DNA of 64,000 nucleotides, from contig NW_021629803.1 of NCBI RefSeq assembly GCF_900700375.1, positions 1 to 64,000 of the forward strand. The letters are read 5' to 3'. A program made the translations under genes and the position numbers. Each line of letters begins with the position of its first letter. Position 1 is the first letter of the stretch. This document shows positions 1 to 9,276 of this stretch, one piece after another. The stretch comes from Denticeps clupeoides. Lineage: Eukaryota; Chordata; Actinopteri; Clupeiformes; Denticipitidae. The notes beneath the pieces were generated by a model. It saw only the letters and a list, made by a program, of their open reading frames with translations, had not been told where the DNA came from and searched no databases.

Positions 1-2
1 AA

Positions 3-121
3 GCTTACAGCACCTGGCATTCCCAGGAGGTCTCCCATCCAAGTACTAACCAGGCCCAAGCCTTCTTAGCTCCGAGATCAGACGAGAGACCGGGCGTTCT
101 TGGGTTGGTATGGCCGTAAGC
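3..121 (-). rRNA. 5S rRNA-like gene, unit 1 (type a)
   Basis: About 118 nt in gene sense, starting GCTTACGGCCATACCA and ending GTGCTGTAAGC. It carries small differences near the centre relative to the other type a units. Confidence 0.8.
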
Positions 122-267
122 AATCTCTGCTTGAAAATCTTGGACTTTAAAAAACCTAGGCTTGAAAACCATATCACCAGAGTGAAAATACCTCTAAATT
201 ACTTTAGAAAAAAACTAACAAAGCGATGCAAAAAAACTTCATTTTAAAAAGTTTTTCAACAGTTAAA

Positions 268-385
268 GCTTACAGCACCTGATATTCCCAGGAGGTCTCC
301 CATCCAAGTACTAACCAGGCCCAAGCCTTCTTAGCTTCCGAGATCAGACGAGACCGGGCGTTCTTGGTCTGGTATGGCCGTAAGG
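268..385 (-). rRNA. 5S rRNA-like gene, unit 2 (type b)
   Basis: Full length. It has the type b marks: a changed 3' stem and an altered base in the 5' part. There is one extra base near the 5' end. Confidence 0.75.
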
Positions 386-536
386 CAATGTCTGCTTGAA
401 AATCTTGGACTTTAAACAAACCTAGGCTTGAAAACATATCACAGAGTGGAAAATACCTCTTAACTTACTTTAGAAAAAAACTAACAAAGCGATGCAAAAA
501 AACTTCATTTTTAAAAAGATTTTCAACAGTTAAAGG

Positions 537-644
537 GACCTGGCATTCCCAGAAGGTCTCCCATCCAATTACTAACCAGGCCAAGCCTTCTTAGCTTCCG
601 AGATCAGACGAGACCGGGCGTTCTTGGGTGGTATGGCCGTAAGC
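537..644 (-). rRNA. 5S rRNA-like gene, unit 3 (type c, 3' end missing)
   Basis: The last 8-10 nt of the gene, which form the 3' side of helix I, are absent, so it is probably not a functional 5S RNA. Confidence 0.65.
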
Positions 645-791
645 AATCTCTGCTTGAAAATCTTGGACTTTAAAACAACCTAGGCTTGAAAACATATCAC
701 AGAGGTGAAAATACCTCTTAACTTACTTTAGAAAAACATAACAAAGCGATGCAAAAAAACTTCATTTTTAAAAAGTTATTCAACAGTTAAA

Positions 792-909
792 GCTTACAGC
801 ACCTGGCATTCCCAGGAGGTCTCTCATCCAAGTACTAACCAGGCCCAAGCCTTCTTAGCTTCCGAGATCAGACGAGACCGGGCTGCTTGGGCTGGTATGG
901 CCGTGAAGC
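792..909 (-). rRNA. 5S rRNA-like gene, unit 4 (type d)
   Basis: Full length. The type d mark is one change in the box C region, plus a spacer base shared with units 11 and 18. Confidence 0.78.
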
Positions 910-1055
910 AATCTCTGCTTGAAAATCTTGGACTTTAAACAACCTAGGCTTGAAAACATTATCACAGAGTGAAAATACCTCTTAACTTACTTTAGAAAAA
1001 ACTAACAAAGCGATGCAAAAAAAACTTCATTTTAAAAAGTTTTTCAACAGTTAAA

Positions 1056-1163
1056 GCTTACAGCACCTGGCATTCCCAGGAGGTCTCCCATCCAAGTACT
1101 AACCAGGCCCAAGCCGTCTTAGCTTCCGAGATCAGATGTTCTTGGGCTGGTATGGCCGTAAGC
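1056..1163 (-). rRNA. 5S rRNA-like gene, unit 5 (type e, internal deletion)
   Basis: Both ends are present, but about 10 nt of the 5' domain (helix II/loop B area) is missing. Likely a pseudogene. Confidence 0.6.
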
Positions 1164-1310
1164 AATCTCTGCTTGAAAATCTTGGACTTTAAACAACCTA
1201 GGCTTGAAAACATATCACAGAGTGAAAATACATCTTAACTTACTTTAGAAAAAAACTAACAAAGCGATGCAAAAAAACTTCATTTTAAAAAGTTTTTCAA
1301 CAGTTAAAGG

Positions 1311-1419
1311 ACCTGGCATTCCCAGGAGGTCTCCCATCCAAGTACTAACCAGGCCCAAGCCTTTTTAGCTTCCGAGATCAGACGAGACCGGGCGTTCTTG
1401 GGCTGGTATGGCCGTAAGC
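1311..1419 (-). rRNA. 5S rRNA-like gene, unit 6 (type f, 3' end missing)
   Basis: The 3' end is missing as in type c. A run of five T on the plus strand at the box A region is shared with units 13 and 20. Confidence 0.6.
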
Positions 1420-1563
1420 AATCTCTGCTTGAAAATCTTGGACTTTAAACAACCTAGGCTTGAAAACATATCACAGAGTGAAAATACCTCTTAACTTACT
1501 TTAGAAAAAACTAACAAAGCGATGCAAAAAAATTTATTTTAAAAAGTTTTTCAACAGTTTAAA

Positions 1564-1680
1564 GCTTACAGCACCTGGTATTCCCAGGAGGTCTCCCATC
1601 CAAGTACTAACCAGGCCCAAGCCTTCTTAGCTTCCGAGATCAGACGAGACCGGGCGTACTTGGCTGGTACGGCCGTAAGC
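1564..1680 (-). rRNA. 5S rRNA-like gene, unit 7 (type g)
   Basis: Full length with the type g marks: two changes in the 5' third that also recur in units 14, 21 and 28. Confidence 0.75.
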
Positions 1681-1823
1681 AATCTCTGCTTGAAAAACTT
1701 GGACTTTAAACAACCTAGGCTTGAAACATTCACAGAGTGAAAATACCTCTTAACTTACTTTAGAAAAAAACTAACAAAGCGATGCAAAAAAACTTCATTT
1801 TAAAAAGTTTTTCAACAGTTAAA

Positions 1824-1941
1824 GCTTACAGCACCTGGCATTCCCAGGAGGTCTCCCATCCAAGTACTAACCAGGCCCAAGCCTTCTTAGCTTCCGAGAT
1901 CAGACGAGACCGGGCGTTCTTGGGCTGGTATGGCCGTAAGC
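1824..1941 (-). rRNA. 5S rRNA-like gene, unit 8 (type a)
   Basis: A clean 118-nt copy and a good reference unit. In gene sense the box A analogue reads AGCTAAGAAGGCTTG and the box C analogue TGGATGGGAGACCTCCTGG. Confidence 0.85.
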
Positions 1942-2086
1942 AATCTCTGCTTGAAAATCTTGGACTTTAAAAAACCTAGGCTTGAAAACATATCACAGAG
2001 TGAAAATACCTCTTAAATTACTTTAGAAAAAAACTAACAAAGCGATGCAAAAAAACTTCATTTTAAAAAGTTTTTCAACAGTTAAA

Positions 2087-2204
2087 GCTTACAGCACCTG
2101 CTATTCCCAGGAGGTCTCCCATCCAAGTACTAACCAGGCCCAAGCCTTCTTAGCTTCCGAGATCAGACGAGACCGGGCGTTCTTGGTCTGGTATGGCCGT
2201 AAGC
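2087..2204 (-). rRNA. 5S rRNA-like gene, unit 9 (type b)
   Basis: Full length, type b marks. Confidence 0.78.
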
Positions 2205-2353
2205 AATCTCTGCTTGAAAATCTTGGACTTTAAAACAACCTAGGCTTGAAAACATATCACAGAGTGAAAAATACCTCTTAACTTACTTTAGAAAAAAACT
2301 AACAAAGCGATGCAAAAAAACTTCATTTTAAAAAGATTTTCAACAGTTAAAGG

Positions 2354-2461
2354 ACCTGGCATTCCCAGAAGGTCTCCCATCCAAGTACTAACCAGGCCCA
2401 AGCCTTCTAGCTTCCGAGATCAGACGAGACCGGGCGTTCTTGGGCTGGTATGGCCGTAAGC
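2354..2461 (-). rRNA. 5S rRNA-like gene, unit 10 (type c, 3' end missing)
   Basis: Lacks the 3' side of helix I and has one extra missing base near box A. Confidence 0.6.
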
Positions 2462-2606
2462 AATCTCTGCTTGAAAATCTTGGACTTTAAACAACCTAGG
2501 CTTGAAAACATATCACAGAGTGAAAATACCTCTTAACTTACTTTAGAAAAAAACTAACAAAGCGATGCAAAAAAACTTCATTTTAAAAAGTTATTCAACA
2601 GTTAAA

Positions 2607-2724
2607 GCTTACAGCACCTGGCATTCCCAGGAGGTCTCTCATCCAAGTACTAACCAGGCCCAAGCCTTCTTAGCTTCCGAGATCAGACGAGACCGGGCGT
2701 TCTTGGGCTGGTATGGCCGTAAGC
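2607..2724 (-). rRNA. 5S rRNA-like gene, unit 11 (type d)
   Basis: Full length, type d marks. Confidence 0.78.
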
Positions 2725-2869
2725 AATCTCTGCTTGAAAATCTTGGACTTTAAACAACCTAGGCTTGAAAACATATCACAGAGTGAAAATACCTCTTAAC
2801 TTACTTTAGAAAAAAACTAACAAAGCGATGCAAAAAAACTTCATTTTAAAAAGTTTTTCAACAGTTAAA

Positions 2870-2977
2870 GCTTACAGCACCTGGCATTCCCAGGAGGTCT
2901 CCCATCCAAGTACTAACCAGGCCCAAGCCGTCTTAGCTTCCGAGATCAGACGTTCTTGGGCTGGTATGGCCGTAAGC
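2870..2977 (-). rRNA. 5S rRNA-like gene, unit 12 (type e, internal deletion)
   Basis: The same 10-nt internal loss as unit 5. Confidence 0.6.
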
Positions 2978-3124
2978 AATCTCTGCTTGAAAATCTTGGA
3001 CTTTAAACAACCTAGGCTTGAAAACATATCACAGAGTGAAAATACATCTTAACTTACTTTAGAAAAAACTAACAAAGCGATGCAAAAAAAACTTCATTTT
3101 AAAAAGTTTTTCAACAGTTAAAGG

Positions 3125-3233
3125 ACCTGGCATTCCCAGGAGGTCTCCCATCCAAGTACTAACCAGGCCCAAGCCTTTTTAGCTTCCGAGATCAGACGAG
3201 ACCGGGCGTTCTTGGGCTGGTATGGCCGTAAGC
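3125..3233 (-). rRNA. 5S rRNA-like gene, unit 13 (type f, 3' end missing)
   Basis: Same marks as unit 6. Confidence 0.6.
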
Positions 3234-3377
3234 AATCTCTGCTTGAAAATCTTGGACTTTAAACAACCTAGGCTTGAAAACATATCACAGAGTGAAAATA
3301 CCTCTTAACTTACTTTAGAAAAAAACTAACAAAGCGATGCAAAAAAATTTATTTTAAAAAGTTTTTCAACAGTTAAA

Positions 3378-3495
3378 GCTTACAGCCCCTGGTATTCCCA
3401 GGAGGTCTCCCATCCAAGTACTAACCAGGCCCAAGCCTTCTTAGCTTCCGAGATCAGACGAGACCGGGCGTACTTGGGCTGGTACGGCCGTAAGC
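3378..3495 (-). rRNA. 5S rRNA-like gene, unit 14 (type g)
   Basis: Full length, type g marks, with one private change near the 3' end. Confidence 0.75.
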
Positions 3496-3639
3496 AATCT
3501 CTGCTTGAAAAACTTGGACTTTAAACAACCTAGGCTTGAAAACATTTCACAGAGTGAAAATACCTCTTAACTTACTTTAGAAAAAAACTAACAAAGCGAT
3601 GCAAAAAACTTCATTTTAAAAAGTTTTTCAACAGTTAAA

Positions 3640-3756
3640 GCTTACAGCACCTGGCATTCCCAGGAGGTCTCCCATCCAAGTACTAACCAGGCCCAAGCCT
3701 TCTTAGCTTCCGAGATCAGACGAGACCGGCGTTCTTGGGCTGGTATGGCCGTAAGC
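3640..3756 (-). rRNA. 5S rRNA-like gene, unit 15 (type a)
   Basis: Full length apart from one missing G. It opens the third higher-order repeat. Confidence 0.8.
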
Positions 3757-3901
3757 AATCTCTGCTTGAAAATCTTGGACTTTAAAAAACCTAGGCTTGA
3801 AAACATATCACAGAGTGAAAATACCTCTTAAATTACTTTAGAAAAAAACTAACAAAGCGATGCAAAAAAACTTCATTTTAAAAAGTTTTTCAACAGTTAA
3901 A

Positions 3902-4019
3902 GCTTACAGCACCTGATATTCCCAGGAGGTCTCCCATCCAAGTACTAACCAGGCCCAAGCCTTCTTAGCTTCCGAGATCAGACGAGACCGGGCGTTCTTG
4001 GTCTGGTATGGCCGTAAGC
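3902..4019 (-). rRNA. 5S rRNA-like gene, unit 16 (type b)
   Basis: Full length, type b marks. Confidence 0.78.
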
Positions 4020-4165
4020 AATCTCTGCTTGAAAATCTTGGACTTTAAACAACCTAGGCTTGAAAACATATCACAGAGTGAAAATACCTCTTAACTTACT
4101 TAGAAAAAAACTAACAAAGCGATGCAAAAAAACTTCATTTTAAAAAGATTTTCAACAGTTAAAGG

Positions 4166-4274
4166 ACCTGGCATTCCCAGAAGGTCTCCCATCCAAGTAC
4201 TAACCAGGCCCAAGCCTTCTTAGCTTCCGAGATCAGACGAGACCGGGCGTTCTTGGGCTGGTATGGCCGTAAGC
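4166..4274 (-). rRNA. 5S rRNA-like gene, unit 17 (type c, 3' end missing)
   Basis: Lacks the 3' side of helix I. Confidence 0.62.
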
Positions 4275-4419
4275 AATCTCTGCTTGAAAATCTTGGACTT
4301 TAAACAACCTAGGCTTGAAAACATATCACAGAGTGAAAATACCTCTTAACTTACTTTAGAAAAAAACTAACAAAGCGATGCAAAAAAACTTCATTTTAAA
4401 AAGTTATTCAACAGTTAAA

Positions 4420-4537
4420 GCTTACAGCACCTGGCATTCCCAGGAGGTCTCTCATCCAAGTACTAACCAGGCCCAAGCCTTCTTAGCTTCCGAGATCAGA
4501 CGAGACCGGGCGTTCTTGGGCTGGTATGGCCGTAAGC
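4420..4537 (-). rRNA. 5S rRNA-like gene, unit 18 (type d)
   Basis: Full length, type d marks. Confidence 0.78.
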
Positions 4538-4682
4538 AATCTCTGCTTGAAAATCTTGGACTTTAAACAACCTAGGCTTGAAAACATATCACAGAGTGAA
4601 AATACCTCTTAACTTACTTTAGAAAAAAACTAACAAAGCGATGCAAAAAAACTTCATTTTAAAAAGTTTTTCAACAGTTAAA

Positions 4683-4789
4683 GCTTACAGCACCTGGCAT
4701 TCCAGGAGGTCTCCCATCCAAGTACTAACCAGGCCCAAGCCGTCTTAGCTTCCGAGATCAGATGTTCTTGGGCTGGTATGGCCGTAAGC
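4683..4789 (-). rRNA. 5S rRNA-like gene, unit 19 (type e, internal deletion)
   Basis: The 10-nt internal loss, plus one missing base in the 3' part. Confidence 0.6.
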
Positions 4790-4934
4790 AATCTCTGCTT
4801 GAAAATCTTGGACTTTAAACAACCTAGGCTTGAAAACATATCACAGAGTGAAAATACATCTTAACTTACTTTAGAAAAAAACTAACAAAGCGATGCAAAA
4901 AAACTTCATTTAAAAGTTTTTCAACAGTTAAAGG

Positions 4935-5043
4935 ACCTGGCATTCCCAGGAGGTCTCCCATCCAAGTACTAACCAGGCCCAAGCCTTTTTAGCTTCCGAG
5001 ATCAGACGAGACCGGGCGTTCTTGGGCTGGTATGGCCGTAAGC
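4935..5043 (-). rRNA. 5S rRNA-like gene, unit 20 (type f, 3' end missing)
   Basis: Same marks as units 6 and 13. Confidence 0.6.
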
Positions 5044-5188
5044 AATCTCTGCTTGAAAATCTTGGACTTTAAACAACCTAGGCTTGAAAACATATCACAG
5101 AGTGAAAATACCTCTTAACTTACTTTAGAAAAAAACTAACAAAGCGATGCAAAAAAAATTTATTTTAAAAAGTTTTTCAACAGTTAAA

Positions 5189-5306
5189 GCTTACAGCACC
5201 TGGTATTCCCAGGAGGTCTCCCATCCAAGTACTAACCAGGCCCAAGCCTTCTTAGCTTCCGAGATCAGACGAGACCGGGCGTACTTGGGCTGGTACGGCC
5301 GTAAGC
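5189..5306 (-). rRNA. 5S rRNA-like gene, unit 21 (type g)
   Basis: Full length, type g marks. It closes the third higher-order repeat. Confidence 0.76.
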
Positions 5307-5451
5307 AATCTCTGCTTGAAAAACTTGGACTTTAAACAACCTAGGCTTGAAAACATTTCACAGAGTGAAAATACCTCTTAACTTACTTTAGAAAAAAACT
5401 AACAAAGCGATGCAAAAAAACTTCATTTTAAAAAGTTTTTCAACAGTTAAA

Positions 5452-5569
5452 GCTTACAGCACCTGATATTCCCAGGAGGTCTCCCATCCAAGTACTAACC
5501 AGGCCCAAGCCTTCTTAGCTTCCGAGATCAGACGAGACCGGGCGTTCTTGGGCTGGTATGGCCGTAAGC
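5452..5569 (-). rRNA. 5S rRNA-like gene, unit 22 (type b)
   Basis: Full length. The expected type a unit before it is skipped, so the higher-order order breaks here. Confidence 0.78.
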
Positions 5570-5716
5570 AATGTCTGCTTGAAAATCTTGGACTTTAAAC
5601 AACCTAGGCTTGAAAACATATCACAGAGTGAAAATACCTCTTAACTTACTTTAGAAAAAAACTAACAAAGCGATGCAAAAAAACTTCATTTTAAAAAGAT
5701 TTTCAACAGTTAAAGG

Positions 5717-5825
5717 ACCTGGCATTCCCAGAAGGTCTCCCATCCAAGTACTAACCAGGCCCAAGCCTTCTTAGCTTCCGAGATCAGACGAGACCGGGCG
5801 TTCTTGGGCTGGTATGGCCGTAAGC
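5717..5825 (-). rRNA. 5S rRNA-like gene, unit 23 (type c, 3' end missing)
   Basis: Lacks the 3' side of helix I. Confidence 0.62.
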
Positions 5826-5969
5826 AATCTCTGCTTGAAAATCTTGGACTTTAAACAACCTAGGCTTGAAAACATATCACAGAGTGAAAATACCTCTTAA
5901 CTTACTTGAGAAAAAAACTAACAAAGCGATGCAAAAAACTTCATTTTAAAAAGTTTTTCAACAGTTAAA

Positions 5970-6077
5970 GCTTACAGCACCTGGCATTCCCAGGATATCT
6001 CCCATCCAAGTACTAACCAGGCCCAAGCCGTCTTAGCTTCCGAGATCAGACGTTCTTGGGCTGGTATGGCCGTAAGC
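5970..6077 (-). rRNA. 5S rRNA-like gene, unit 24 (type e-like)
   Basis: The 10-nt internal loss, plus changes in the box C region. Confidence 0.58.
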
Positions 6078-6222
6078 AATCTCTGCTTGAAAATCTTGGA
6101 CTTTAAACAACCTAAGCTTGAAAACATATCACAGAGTGAAAATACCTCTTAACTTACTTTAGAAAAAAACTAACAAAGCGATGCAAAAAAACTTCATTTT
6201 AAAAAGTTTTTCAACAGTTAAA

Positions 6223-6340
6223 GCTTACAGCACCTGGCATTCCCAGGAGGTCTCTTATCCAAGTACTAACCAGCCCCAAGCCTTCTTAGCTTCCGAGATC
6301 AGACGAGTCCGGGCGTTCTTGGGCTGGTATGGCCGTAAGC
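6223..6340 (-). rRNA. 5S rRNA-like gene, unit 25 (full length)
   Basis: Full length with several private changes, which fits the more diverged edge of the array. Confidence 0.75.
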
Positions 6341-6487
6341 AATCTCTGCTTGAAAATCTTGGACTTTAAACAACCTAGGCTTGAAAACATATCACAGAGT
6401 GAAAATACCTCTTAACTTACTTTAGATAAAAACTAACAAAGCGATGCAAAAAAACTTCATTTTAAAAAGTTTTTCAACAGTTAAAGG

Positions 6488-6596
6488 ACCTGGCATTCCC
6501 AGAAGGTCTCCCATCCAAGTACTAACCAGGCCCAAGCCTTCTTAGCTTCCGAGATCAGACGAGACCGGGCGTTCTTGGGCTGGTATGGCCGTAAGC
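6488..6596 (-). rRNA. 5S rRNA-like gene, unit 26 (type c, 3' end missing)
   Basis: Lacks the 3' side of helix I. Confidence 0.62.
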
Positions 6597-6741
6597 AATC
6601 TCTTCTTGAAAATCTTGGACTTTAAACAACCTAGGCTTGAAAACATATCACAGAGTGAAAATACCTCTTAACTTACTTGAGAAAAAAACTAACAAAGCGA
6701 TGCAAAAAAACTTCATTTTAAAAAGTTTTTCAACAGTTTAA

Positions 6742-6849
6742 GCTTACAACACCTGGCATTCCCAGGAGGTCTCCCATCCAAGTACTAACCAGGCCCAAGC
6801 CATCTTAGCTTCCGAGATCAGACGTTCTTGGGCTGGTATGGCTGTAAGC
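6742..6849 (-). rRNA. 5S rRNA-like gene, unit 27 (type e-like)
   Basis: The 10-nt internal loss, plus private changes at both ends. Confidence 0.55.
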
Positions 6850-6994
6850 AATCTCTGCTTGAAAATCTTGGACTTTTAACAACCTAAGCTTGAAAACATA
6901 TCACAGAGTGAAAATACCTCTTAACTTACTTTAGAAAAAAACTAACAAAGCGATGCAAAAAAACTTCATTTTAAAAAGTTTTTCAACAGTTAAA

Positions 6995-7112
6995 GCTTAC
7001 AGCACCTGGCATTCCCAGGAGGTCTCATATCCAAGTACTAACCAGGCCCAAGCCTTCTTAGCTTCCGAGATCAGACGAGACCGGGCGTACTTGGGCTGGT
7101 ACGGCCGTAAGC
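6995..7112 (-). rRNA. 5S rRNA-like gene, unit 28 (type g)
   Basis: Full length, type g marks. Confidence 0.75.
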
Positions 7113-7256
7113 AATCTCTGCTTGAAAAACTTGGACTTTAAACAACCTAGGCTTGAAAACATTTCACAGAGTGAAAATACCTCTTAACTTACTTTAGAAA
7201 AAAACTAACAAAGCGATGCAAAAAACTTCATTTTAAAAAGTTTTTCAACAGTTAAA

Positions 7257-7374
7257 GCTTACAGCACCTGGCATTCCCAGGAGGTCTCCCATCCAAGTAG
7301 TAACCAGGCCCAAGCCTTCTTAGCTTTCGAGATCAGACGAGACCGGGCGTTCTTGGGCTGGTATGGCCGTAAGC
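7257..7374 (-). rRNA. 5S rRNA-like gene, unit 29 (full length)
   Basis: The last whole unit before the mobile-element block. It has small private changes. Confidence 0.77.
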
Positions 7375-7519
7375 AATCTCTGCTTGAAAATCTTGGACTT
7401 TAAAAAACCTAGGCTTGAAAACATATCACAGAGTGAAAATACCTCTTAACTTACTTTAGAAAAAAACTAACAAAGCGATGCAAAAAAACTTCATTTTAAA
7501 AAGTTTTTCAACAGTTAAA

Positions 7520-7599
7520 GCTTACAGCACCTGGTATTCCCAGGAGGTCTCCCATCCAAGTACTAACCAGGCCCAAGCCTTATTAGCTTCTGAGATCCA
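7520..7599 (-). pseudogene. 5S rRNA fragment cut at the array edge (unit 30)
   Basis: About 80 nt of the 3' two thirds of the gene remain. The sequence then switches to repeat DNA of the oldest Polinton-type layer. Confidence 0.8.
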
Positions 7600-7917
7600 G
7601 ATTATATCAGATTTGCATTTAGGCATCTAGACGTGGTGAAAACAATTTTCTGAAGTCCAAACCGGTCATTAGAATTTGGGTAAAAGAATATTTAAGTTGT
7701 TTTGGACGAGACACAGTTGGAGTTTTTAGAAACTGGTGATCTACTGTCATGCACAACCATATGTAGGGTTTACCAGGTCTGAAAAAGAGAAAAGATCCGG
7801 TTAGCAACAGTTGTGTAGACAAAAAGCCTTGTTGATGTCACAGGATAAAGGGCAGACTCAAAATGTCAGAACAACCAATGTATGTGGACAGTGTTGGGGA
7901 GTGACGGAATGCATGTA
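7600..7917. mobile_element. Oldest Polinton-type layer, left remnant
   Basis: This short piece lies between the 5S array and the middle element. It continues at 35248: the joined site (GGAATG-CATGTA-CCGTTT) occurs uninterrupted, in reverse, at about 13220-13245. Most of 7611-7900 is an old fish DNA-transposon-like repeat seen again, inverted, at 13240-13525. The left end of this layer is lost at the 5S junction, so it is a partial fossil. Confidence 0.75.
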
Positions 7918-9243
7918 AGTAGTTATAATAATATACTTTATGTCAAAAATGATTGATGGCATATCTGTATGAGGAAAAAGCGCGTGATTTATGACCATCT
8001 ACCCTTCTACATTCAAGCCTTCTCCACCGGACACCGTGCGCGTAATTTATGACCTCCTTCCCTTCTCCCCTTCTCCACCGGACACCCTGCGCGTAATTTA
8101 TGACCTCCTTCCTTCCTTCCCCCTCCAGACATCTGTTATGCAAGACAAAGCATGCTCCCGCGATGTCCATTCTTACATAAACACTTAGACAGGCTTTTAA
8201 AAAAAAACAGATGTCTTATCACTTGTTTACAAACTGGCTGTTGTGGGAGAGGTCATAAACCGGTATACCGCTACTTTTAAAACAGAAACCTTATTTTTAA
8301 GTGTATGGTTTTACTCAACTACTGTTTCAGTGTTTAACACGTTTAAACACAATACTTACACAAACTTATTTTAAAAATACAAACGCATACGCTATTCATA
8401 TACTGACTGAATATGGTAGAATCCCATTTTGTATGTAGGAAGCATCACAGCACCTTCTGGCCCCACTCTATTGCTCTCTCCCTTGTGTCGCTTTACAGAT
8501 GTCATATACACTTAGACTAACTTTTAAAACATGTTTCCTTATCACTTGTTTACAAGTTGTTTTCAGTCGTTTTTTTCAAAAAGATACATCACACAATGGT
8601 ATGTAGGAGGCATCACATCACTGACACGCACACACACACACGCGCGTGCACACACACACACACACACACAGACTTTTTCTTTTTCTTGCTAAAATAAAAC
8701 TAATAACACTGTTTTATGAACAAACCTTTCTCACAGAAACGTTAACAAACTATAATTTCTATTTAATTGAACCACACACAGACTTCTGTTTATCAAACTG
8801 ATTTATTTATGAACATGAATAAACTTCTCAAATCCTACTTTAAAACCACTATTCTTTTTAATCATATTTTTTTTTTTTTTTTTCCACTTTGGATTATGTA
8901 ATGATAATATTGAAAAATATACCTACACACTTCTAACCACTTTTTGTAGTTGTTGTAGTTCACATCAGACATATATATATTTTAGACACGATTTTTAATT
9001 TTATTATCAAGTAACTTTCTCAAAATTTCTAAATAAATTTCTTATGTTAACAATTTCATATTTTCTAAAATCGTATCAAGGGGTCTGATTTTTAGAGAGG
9101 GGGGTTGCGACTTTTAGGGCTATAATATCAAGAATTTAAAGTTTCAGTTATTTTTTTCTACAGTATATTTGTATTTTTTTAAACCTTCTGATGCTGAAGG
9201 GCTTCACTGTTCATAGATTTACTATTTGTATGATTGACACACA

Positions 9244-9276
<33 letters not shown>

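Larger units (their letters stand above)
1..7599 (-). repeat. Tandem 5S rDNA array with a 7-unit higher-order repeat
   Basis: Thirty 5S-like genes on the minus strand alternate with a spacer of about 140 bp, at about 260 bp per repeat. Seven recognisable subtypes (a full, b with a changed 3' stem, c lacking the 3' end, d full with a marker change, e lacking 10 nt inside, f like c with its own marker, g with two marker changes) follow in the order a-b-c-d-e-f-g three times. The a units start at 3, 1824 and 3640, giving higher-order periods of about 1.82 kb. After 5452 the order is scrambled and the array ends inside a gene near 7599. In gene orientation a TTTAAA lies about 25-30 nt upstream of each gene and T-runs lie about 20 and 35 nt downstream. 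Confidence 0.93.

Noticed and set aside
1782-7141. Repeated 62-aa open frames on the plus strand
   Set aside because: They run antisense through the 5S genes and spacer and recur only because the repeat unit does.
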